NCBI GenBank assembly: GCA_948470475.1
Contig: OX419346.1
Span: 18,275,504-18,339,503, forward strand
Length of the DNA stretch: 64,000 nt
Source of the DNA: Galaxea fascicularis
Taxonomy: Eukaryota > Cnidaria > Anthozoa > Scleractinia > Euphylliidae
Reading direction: 5' to 3'
Part shown: piece by piece, positions 49,401-60,100 of the stretch
Layout: the number at the start of each line of letters is the position of its first letter
Numbering within the stretch: the first letter of the stretch is position 1
The notes under the pieces: generated by a model
Told to the model about the DNA's origin: nothing
Databases searched by the model: none
The model's input: only the letters and a program-made list of their open reading frames with translations
Position numbers and translations under genes: made by a program

Positions 49401-52400
49401 CGTTTCAGCGTTTGCTGCCATATTGGATGTCTTTATCTGTCTTTATTCCTTTGCGTTATACAGTATACCGCTGGTAGTTGTTAGCGGGCTCGAAATGTCC
49501 GCGATTTCTGGCGATGTGTTCTAGTAAAATTTTGTGTCTTTTTCTGAGGGTTTTGCAAATATTTAAATATATTCAAGATAGTGGGTCGAAGATGGCCGTC
49601 AATCAGAATTCCTAACGTATTTATGTCACCATACCACCTGATTTTTGATGTACAGGCGCGAAATGGATGATCTTTGTACGTACAGGAACCCATCACTGTG
49701 AAGCGTACCACTCCCATACTAAGCTTATTTCACGACATTTTTACAGACCGATTTATTTTTAGACCATCTTTTCACGGTACACGTGATACCGCGTCATCAT
49801 CACCTTTTTTTTTTGTTCTAAAGTTTTTTAGCTACGCAGAAAAACTTTAGAGCAAAAGAAACTTCGAGGAAAAGTTTCGCACAAGAGAATGGGGTTAATG
49901 GAACATTGTGATTGGTCATTGGGGCTTCTGAGGTAGTCCCATATTTGCGGCAAATTCAATCTAGAAATAAATCGTTTTGTGAAAATGCCGTGACAGCAAT
50001 ATAGGACAGTTGTACGCTCCTTCTGATGGGCTCCTGGCACGTACTATATACCAACCAAGTTTGCCTCTCATCGCCTAAATATGCTCGCACCTCCGGAGGG
50101 AAGACGGAATCAGCAGACCCCCCCCCCCCCTTCCCCTTCCCTCCCAGGTAAGAGAAGACGCTAAAAAGACCCGTCTGAGTAACGTATACTTTCCAGCTTA
50201 ATAACATTATTTCATTAAAAGGTGAGCTACACAACTTACAGTTCTGGAAGAGTTTCCAAGTTTATCGTAGGGACTACTGCAATAGCGTTTGATGACAAAT
50301 TCCTGCGTAAAGAAACGAGTTGCATGATGATGTGTTCTAGACTTACGTTTGCTATGATAAATTCGTTCACCAGTCGTTTGATAAACGCTTTTACGTGAGA
50401 CGTGCCAGCATGACGTCCGTCTTAATTAGCCGTTATTATCACTCACAGCACGTACGACAGTGTTAACAACTCCCCACCTTTGTTCGACTTTTTTTTATCA
50501 ATAATTCTCATGAGGTTATTTAATTTTTGCCATTAAGTTTAAATTATTAGTTTATATTAAGTTTTAGTTAAAATTATTGTTTTATAAAATTGTGCTCAAT
50601 CTTTGTTTGCCGGGGAACACCTTATCATGTTGTTATTAAGGTAAAACTATCTAAGCGCTCATTTGGCTTAGCTGCATTGTTTGCTTTGGCCGAAATAAAG
50701 TGAAGAAACCAGCTACGTAAGTACAACAGCATGGAATTAAAGAAATAAAGTGTAGTTCTCTGAGAAAGTGAGGCAAAGTTGCAAATTTTAAACACCCCTT
50801 GATTTTTTGTGTGTAGGTAGGCTATCTTGGGGGATGAAGGAAAATGACCATATGAACGTCACCGGATGTACCGTTGTCATGGTAACTACAGGTCACCGTA
50901 TCTGGCACAAACCATCAACAAAACGTTTACTCTGAAAGGGAAAGCATACTGTATAAATCTGAGAAAAGAGTACTTATCGGGAAATTTCGAAAGTGATCGT
51001 GCTTATTTTTGTCGTTTGAGAAAGTGGCCGACAGGCAACATTGTAAAGTCACTGTTTTCTACTTGACTGTTAAAGTCACAAACTGTAACAGCGCTTTTAG
51101 GTAAGAAAAGGGACAGCACCAGTTTTTGGTGGAAAATTGTTTGAATTGACCCACATTTAGCCAAGAAATAGACGCATTTATGTTGGCCATTTTTGAGTGA
51201 AAGTTTTACTGAAAACATAGGTTTGAGGCATGCAGGTATGGTAACCCCGTAGTTACCATAATAACGGCACATCGTTTTATGGCCATTTTCTTTCGTTCTC
51301 CAAGATAGCCTACCTACACGAGTACTGTAGCAGTTCTTATAAGCTCTAGATTTCATTGGCAGGCATAGTGTAGCACCTCTATTGTTTTAGGGATAGGGTC
51401 CATTGTTTGTGCTGTTTGTTCTTTTGTTCGCCTGAAGGGTTGCAAGGCAATCTCGTGAGACCTTACGAGAGCTGCTACACGCCCCACCTACACACTAAAA
51501 GCCAATGGGGGTCTAAACCTTTCATTTCCAACTTTGCTTCACTTTCTCAGAGAACTACTCTTTAAAGAATGTTAGATCAGTCTCACTTACAGGTTATTCA
51601 AATTTATCAGTTTGTCAAATACACCATCAGCAATATGTTTAATGCGGTTTGAAGACAAATCCCTGGTAACCACAAGTACACAAGCAATGAATCAAATGCA
51701 GAAAGCCGAAACGTTTCATGAGGGCACGATGTATCATACTCAATCAAACTATCGAAAGGCAACCGATATTCCAACATTTAATTTGGTTTCTGAAATGACA
51801 GTTCTGCCGCATCTTCGACTAACAGAGTCGAATACTCGGCTAAAGTTCGACAGCTGTTTTCATATGTGCCGAATCAAATGCACAAATTACGATAACTTAT
51901 TGTAGGCATTTTCCATTGGCTTACAGTCAATTCACGTGCGGCAGCATGCATGACACTCGATCCGAGGTATCGGTCAGGATAAGAAGCACGGGAAAAAAAT
52001 AATGGTTTCCTCACCGTAATTCAAAGCAATTTTTCCAGTATGATAATGTCTTACCCTGACAAGTCCTGTAAACCAAGAAAACTAGCAACGTAGAACGAAA
52101 ATTGTCAAACGTTTCAGAAAACTGAATTTTCTGTATCACCAAATAACAAAATTGGCCCATTGTTAGAGTTGAAATCGAAGTTTTAGTTGGGGCATATTCT
52201 GTGACGTGATGCGTTTAGACTAATTGCGTGCGAGTGAAAATATTTGATGGATTATAACTTAAATGTGGTGTCTGTTTGGAGTCTCAACACAGACTCCCAA
52301 TAAAACATGGGCCCGGTTGTTCAAAAGCCGATTAACCTAATCCAGGATTAGCGTAAACTTGAGTTGCAGTTTTTCACGTTTGGACGAAAGTTGTTTCTGC

Positions 52401-53807
52401 TGCTTTTTGTTTTTCAGGATTGACTTCCCCTAATCTAAAATTTTGCAGAATATCAGCATTGCACAGCGTTTGGGGATAGAGAATTAACCTCACTGATTAA
52501 TTTTTAATCTTGGATTAGCGTTAATCGGCTTTCGAACAACCGGACCCTGAACTAGCCAAGCGCTTAGGATGTTTCGATTATAAGCACATGCTTTCGACTT
52601 CATATTTTAGCCGATTTAAATTGAAGTTGCAACGCTAACACGGTTGAAGATTTTTTGCAGAATGTTTTGAAACTACGTCACTTACAGCTGTTCCAGATTG
52701 ATCTGTTTGTCAAATATACCAGTACTAAGGCGTCTAATACGGTTCGAAGACAAATACCTGGTGACCGCAAATACACAGGTAATGAATCAAAAGCAGGAAG
52801 AGACGTTTCCTGAATGTGACATGTGTTACTGAACAAGCATGAGGTCAACTGAGCTGGCTGGGTATACATTAGGCCGATTTAATTTCTTTCTTTCTTTTTT
52901 CTTTTTAATTTTAGCATTTTTCTACGTCGTCTCACCAGAAATACCAACAAGAGCAGAAAGAAAACAACAATGCAGTGTTTGCTCACCGACTGAAAACTTT
53001 CGATGCAGAGGAAACGGTACCTAAATGAGCAGCGACGGTAGCTCCTACGAGCTTTGAGCCAATCACAGCGAACTCGCCGCATAATAATGAAGCACAAAAG
53101 ACGAATTTCTCCTAGCCTATTCATCTGGCTTTTAAAGATGTGAAAGACATGGATCCATGGAAAGCAACTTTAAAGTTCAATTAGTAAACAGCAAATGGTT
53201 ACATTGATGGAAAAGTAAAACGATTAGCTAAGTTTGCTTATAGAGGCTGGTACGGTACTGAAGTCTTGAATCATCAATAGTCTACTTAACGACACTTACA
53301 GCAATTTTAATTTGATGAGTTTGTCAAACACATGGAAGGGTAGATGCTTGATAGCGTTCGCTGACAAGTCCCTGTCAAATGTTTGTCAGTACAGAAAGTA
53401 GGTCAAACGCTAGATGAAAAAATAAAGTTCTTATAATGTAAGATAAGATATTTTTATGCTTTCCTAAACCAATGTCTTTGCACTACTTGTAAGAACACTA
53501 ATTTAACGTTCACGTTTATTGAATCTAGGAAAGCAATCATGGCTATAAGCAACTCGTGTGGACTGTTTTATATTCAAACTATCATTAGAAGAGTCATTGA
53601 TGTTGTCCGGTATATCAGGGCAATTGTCCTTTTTCACTTACAATTCTAACAGATTTGTTAGGTTGGCAAACGAGGCGGTGGATAAGAATGCAATATCGTT
53701 TGAAGAAAGAATCCTGTGGAAATAAACAACAAGGAATCTGAATGTATATTTGTAGTCTTATAACAAATGCTCAAACATACTAATCACAAGAAAGAAGTCA
53801 ACTTTCA

Positions 53808-53847
<40 letters not shown>

Positions 53848-54120
53848 CAATAGGAAAACGTTATTTAGTTATAACGAAAAAGAAAATTAGCATTCCCGCA
53901 GGTAGCATTCGCTAATCTTGGTGGGACAGACTTACGTGTATTACCGAATGAAGGTATAAAAATCTTGTAACAATAAGTAACAAAGGAGGTATACAATAAT
54001 AATGATAACATGAGAATAAGAGGAGGCAAGTACAAGAAAATGACGATAAAATACAAAGAAAAGATATTACTACTGCTACTACTACTTCTACTACTACTAC
54101 TACTACTGCTACTACCACTA

Positions 54121-54151
<31 letters not shown>

Positions 54152-57100
54152 TAATTATTATTATTATTATTATTATTATTAAAACAATAATAATTTGGAA
54201 CAACTTTAATAACAACTAAGATAATGTATACAACATTCTAAAAATAATAATAGTAATAATAATAACAGGGAAAAGCAGCTTATAAACCAGAGATCACGCG
54301 AATCAGAAATTCCAGATTATAGATATGGCAGCCCCATCAGACAGAAATACATCCGTTAAGGTAGTTGAGAAACTCTCTAACTATAAAGACTTAGAGATTG
54401 AGATCGCCAGAATGTGGAAAATGGGAAGAGAAACAATACCAGTTGTCATTGGTGCGGTGCACTTGGGGTCATTAAGAAGGGACTGGAAAAGTACGTTTAC
54501 AAAATCCCAGACACAGTCAACGTTGATGAGCTCCAAAAAAATACTGTTCTGGGAACAGCTAGCATCCTCAGAAAGGTTCCGTCAATCAAGTGAACTCTTT
54601 GGTAGCTAAGGCCCATGGGTTGGACCCGGTGCTTCAGAGACTAAACAAGCAAGCCAAGGAATACAAGTGACAATAATAATAATCGTATCTATCACAAAAT
54701 TCTCGATTCTTATTGGTTCTACGCGCGCCTATCTGTCGCGTAATTGGCGCGCGATCACGTGGGTGTCCAATTTTTGGTATCCAATAGGCCATTTCCGAGT
54801 TCGCTTGAGCCTCTATTTCAAAGCCAGTCAAAGTGCGAAAGTTTTGCGATGGTAATAAGTTCAGCGTTCCATATGAGCGAAAACTCATTTTCATTACAAA
54901 GACTTCGCACTTGGACTCGCTTTAAAATAGAGGCTCAAGCGATCTCGGAAATGGCCTATTAAAACATTTTATCATTGGATATCTTTAATTGGACACCTAC
55001 CCCATTTGCACGTCAATTATGCGCGCTTTAATGGCTTTCTCCATAATGTTTTTCTACTGTTTGTAAGACTGTTGGAACATACCAATGACTTTTGAACTCA
55101 AAGGATTTTATTTAAAATGTTGATAGGAAACTTTTAGACGATATAAATTTTAACTTTTCTTAACTTTGACATTTTATTTTTTCTTACTAATATATTTCTT
55201 TCTTATCTTTGTAAAAAGTTGTTGTAAAGATTATAATGGTAATGCTAGTAGTACAGGAGTATTGTAGTAGTAATAATTATTATAATTAATGATTTTGTTT
55301 TAGTTTTTTACATTTTTTGCCAGTATTTATACTTTCCTATAATTAAATAATAATAATAAGAAGAATGAAATTATTTATATAGCGCTTTATACAAACATTT
55401 TAAAGCACTTCACAATTAAAGAAGAAAATAAAACGATAGAACTCACCATTCAGTAAGAAATAAACTATCTTTTAAAAAAAGATAAGATAATATAACTAAA
55501 AAGTGTGAGAATAAGAAATGGAGGAAAGAAAGAAGGAAGGATGGAAAATTTAAAAATAATAATTATCACTTGTTTTGAGAGCTTACAGTCTTTCAGTTAT
55601 CCTTGGCGTGCATTTTACGATAGGCTCGAGTAACGTTACATTCTTGCACGAAAATGTATTCCATACGAGAATATTAAATCCCAGATCCGTCGACAATTGC
55701 GATTGCGAATGAAGACATCGATGTCTGCAAACTAAAGATTCATTACAAACAAAATGATCAGATTTAGTTTTTGGTGACATTCATGCTATGGACTTGTGTA
55801 TTCAGTTTGTTCGACGTTTCTGCAGTGTCACAATCATTGCATTTGAAGAGGTGTTGTACATTACATCCATCAGGTGAACTTCATCCGGTTCTAGGTCCAT
55901 CAGGTGAACTTCTTCCGGTTTTATGTCAATGTTTGACTAAAGAATGCTTTCTGAACCGACTTTCATTCAGTAAAGTCACAATTTAGTAAGGTCTGACAAT
56001 CAAAAAGGTGTTTGAAGTAGTTTCACTTTCGCGGTTGACATTTTTCAAGTCGTTTCACAGTTTATTTCAATGGCACTTCCATGCAGATTCCCTCCCCGAC
56101 CGTTAATTAGAGTGAATAACACCAATGGTACATGCTGATCTTACCGCTCTTGCTTACCATGAATCCAAAAAGATAGCTAAGACATTTTACCTATGTAGTT
56201 AAATAGTAGATAAGCCCAGAAATTAATGGTTCATTTTAGTCCAGGGGTCACGGAACTCAAATAGAAGGCCTAAAGACTAGCCGCAGTTTAAAGAAGCACA
56301 TCCAGGCTATTTCGGTCCGCTATTTCGTGTGTATACAAAGAGCTGAATTCGTCTTTCTTCCAGGCTGCTTAGGTTGGTAGTACTAAGGGCATCTAGATAA
56401 CTGTGGGATGGATAGATGATATGTAGAGCAGAAAGCATTGCACATGCACTGACTAGTTTAGACAGGACTAGTTAAGACAGGAATGCCCTACCGTTTCTTT
56501 CTTATTTGTTTACCTCAGGTTCTGAAGCCTTAGATAACCGTTAGTGCGCACACTTTAACACCCAGTCCACTTGATTATTCATTTTTGTTCAAATGAAAAA
56601 GGTACAATCGTAATCTATTATTAGAGTAATGCCTTACTTGGAAAAATAACGGTAAAATTTTTCACTTCTGTTCCGTATTTGTTGTTGGCCACGCAGTTGT
56701 AGTTTCCTTCGCCAGGTAAAAGGATTTCTGCTCTTTTCGTTTTATTTTTCAGAAGAAACGTCTTCCAAAACAGAGCTGCAAATGCCGGAAGAGGCCCAGC
56801 GGCAGAGCACCAAAGTTCGAAGCTAGGAAATGCGCTTACGAAAGGAGACGGGTCCGGTAGAACTATCTTTGGAGTACCTAACAAGGGTAAATAGTGATTT
56901 ATCAGTGAGTTTGCCTTTAAGCTCCAGACCTATTCAAGTCACGAACGTTGATTACGTGCGTTAGAGATGTTGCGTCCTATAATACACCGTGAGAGGTATT
57001 TTAATTTAGATGAAGTTGTCCTAGTTTTATTACCCTCCTGTGCCTTTTGACAACTTCAAGCTTGATTGGCCAGGCCGACTGCCCCTATCAGTACCTTATT

Positions 57101-60100
57101 ACATTTGGTGTAGTAGGAAATACATGCATGTGACAGTTTCAAGCAAACTCTAGATATTAAAATGGTAATGGTGTGGAGGGCAGTGTTGGTTGACACAGTA
57201 ATCAAAAAGGTTTTTGTGACGGCACACCAATGTACCATACAAAACAAAAGTATCCTCGAGCGCCAACTTTTTTGAAATCGGGTATAATTCGAGAGCCACG
57301 GTTTTTCACTACACGTTGCTACCATTGATAATCAGACACTTCTGTCGGTCCACAAAAGAAATATTAACACAACAAAACGCATGGGATGCACTTTAAGACA
57401 AAACTAGTTTTGACATCAAATTGCATGTTCCAGCTGGCTTTTTGTGGAGGAGACGTTAATTAGTTTGCTTGCTCAAGCGCGAAAACTAGAGTTATGTATT
57501 TGTAACAGTTAGGACAGTAAGAAAATATTCCTTACTGTTTAAGGCTGAATTTTATTTCAGAAGTTTTTACCTTCACATACAGATAGTAAAATACACCATT
57601 TTACTTTATTTTGAGCAGTCGCTAAACCCCAAAGCCATGGATTTCGAATTATCGCCTCGTAAACCTTGTACCTACGTTAGTTATGAACTACATTTTCCTA
57701 GACTCTACACCTTTCTTCGCCAGTGTAACAAAAATATATGCATAATCAATGTATGAGATTGTTCGGAAACCTTTCTTATCAAACAGAAACATTCATTGGA
57801 CATGAAAACAGCAAGTAGTGCATACAGAGCGGTTTTCAATTGATTTTCGAAAGTAAATTGCGTTTGCTTTAGGTTTGCTTTGGTTCACTTTGTGATTAGC
57901 CAGCAAAACTCGCGCCACCTTTTCAACCAATGAAAACCAAAATCAATCGCGAATTACACGCGCGCATTTGCTTCAAATTCTGATTGGCTCATTGGACGTA
58001 CCGTTTGCGTCTATTGTCATCAGAGTCAATGCTTTGGTTTTCGTTTTATGACGCTCAACTGAATACCACTCTATGAAAACAAGGATCAACAAGGCACTCA
58101 CTAGCTTGAACAGCATTGAAAACAATCAGAAATCCTCGCTCTCTTCCCTGCAAAAAGTTGTCGGAGTGGAACGTTACCAACGCGTAGTCTCCACCTACAA
58201 GAATTTCTTTTCCAGTCTCCTGACCACAGAATGTGCCAACTGGCACGTTGTTCTCATCTGTGATCTTCATGTAATCGTGGCTGGAAACATACGAAACACA
58301 AAACACTTAAATACATATCGTACAGTTGAATACCGATTGAACAGCTTACGTACTTAACTCTTACCTGGACCTTGATTATTCTGGGTATTACAAAAACAGG
58401 TGATTAAGAAATGTTACAAAACAAAATAACTTGAACAAAACGTTTAGCATGTATGGAATCCGTTCGTTTACTCAGATAAGGTTTGAATCTCTTGATGAAA
58501 AGCATTTCAAATACTTAGCAATCAAACTTGCTGTGGCAAACGGATTCCATACGTGCTAAACGTTTTGTTTAGAGTTCAAGTTATTTATTTTTGTAACATT
58601 TTTTAATCACCTGTGTTTTTCTTTTAGTATTTATACGCCCTTTATTACAAAAACCTCATCCAATAATTGTTGATTGTCTGTAGGCATGACGTCATGTCTA
58701 CATGTAGAAAGCAGCGTCAGCAGTTATTAACAGCGCGCGTTTGTAGCCATAATTGATTAGTAAACTATGCATTAATGTAACTATCTCAAAATTGAGATAG
58801 TGAGATCAATACATGCTAATGCCAGTTTAATGATTAAACTGGCAACGTACGTTGATTTTCTTTTCACGATAATGCTAACTCAACATGATCATTACCATCA
58901 ACAGAGTTGAGCAGCGTAAATACAAATGCCAATGCAAAGAACTAATGAACACATTTGGCACGTTCCACATAATTACCATTTTCCAGAAAATTCACTGGGA
59001 ACGTCCAGAAGAAAGTCTTGAAAGGTGATTTTCAGCGCCATACCAGGTGGGATAGGAAGCTTGGAGGTACAGTGCAGATTGATGGGGTAGTTGTTTGGGT
59101 ATCCAGGAGTTGTGGCTGTGTTATTCACCACCGAAAGGCACTCTGCCAAAGTAATTGCACAGCTGTGGTTACTTCAGAAAAAATGAAAACCAACAAACAG
59201 TCAGATCTACCTTCGGTTGCCTCCCTAATACAGTCAACTCTTTCATAGCAACCACTTCTCGTAAGCAACCCCCTCCTGTAATATATAAGCGACCACTTTG
59301 TAAATAACCGATTTGTTTCTCAGTCAAATACTGTTAATACTGTAACTCTCTCAAAAGCGATTACTACTCTACTTTCGTATGGGACCGCGACCACTCTTTT
59401 GGCCAGAAATTTGACATATTCTTCTTTTCTTTTTTTGTTCCCAATAAACGACCATCAAACATGATCACCAGCCTCAAACTTTCAACTCTTACAAGTGTCA
59501 TAACAACGAGAATAATAGCTGATCTCGTTGTTGTTGTTATTCTGTTCAGCCGAGGGTTCTGTGCTTGTGCTTGTGCTTGAAGCATAACAAGTACATTTCT
59601 CCTGCTTATTCCTTTGGTTTCTTGTTTCCGACAAGTTTCCGAGAGGCAATGTTCTAGCTCATCAGAACAAACTGAAATTGTCTTCATTTCAATCAAATTA
59701 ACTAAAACTCGCTTTCTTCGGCTCCTTCATCCCCATCCGCTTTAAGCGACGAAATCACTGACAATTTACAACAGACCAGAGCCGCTAAGAGCCGGTAAGT
59801 GGAGCATCTTTTCCCAAAAATAAGCTCCTGCGTTGTTCTCAGAGTTTCACTGACTTTAATCAACTTTGCCGAAATTAAAACGTTTCGACTGATTTTTTTT
59901 GTCTTTCTCTGCATTTTTGTCACTATCTTTATTTCTCACTATTTTTGTTGAGATTCTCAATTAGTGGTCGCCAGAGTTCTTAATAAAAGTATTATTCTAC
60001 TCGGGCTTGCCAGGGGCTTATCACAAGGAGCGTACAACTGTCCTATATTCCTGTCACGCCGCGTTTACAGACCGATTTATTTTCAGATTGAATTTGTCGC

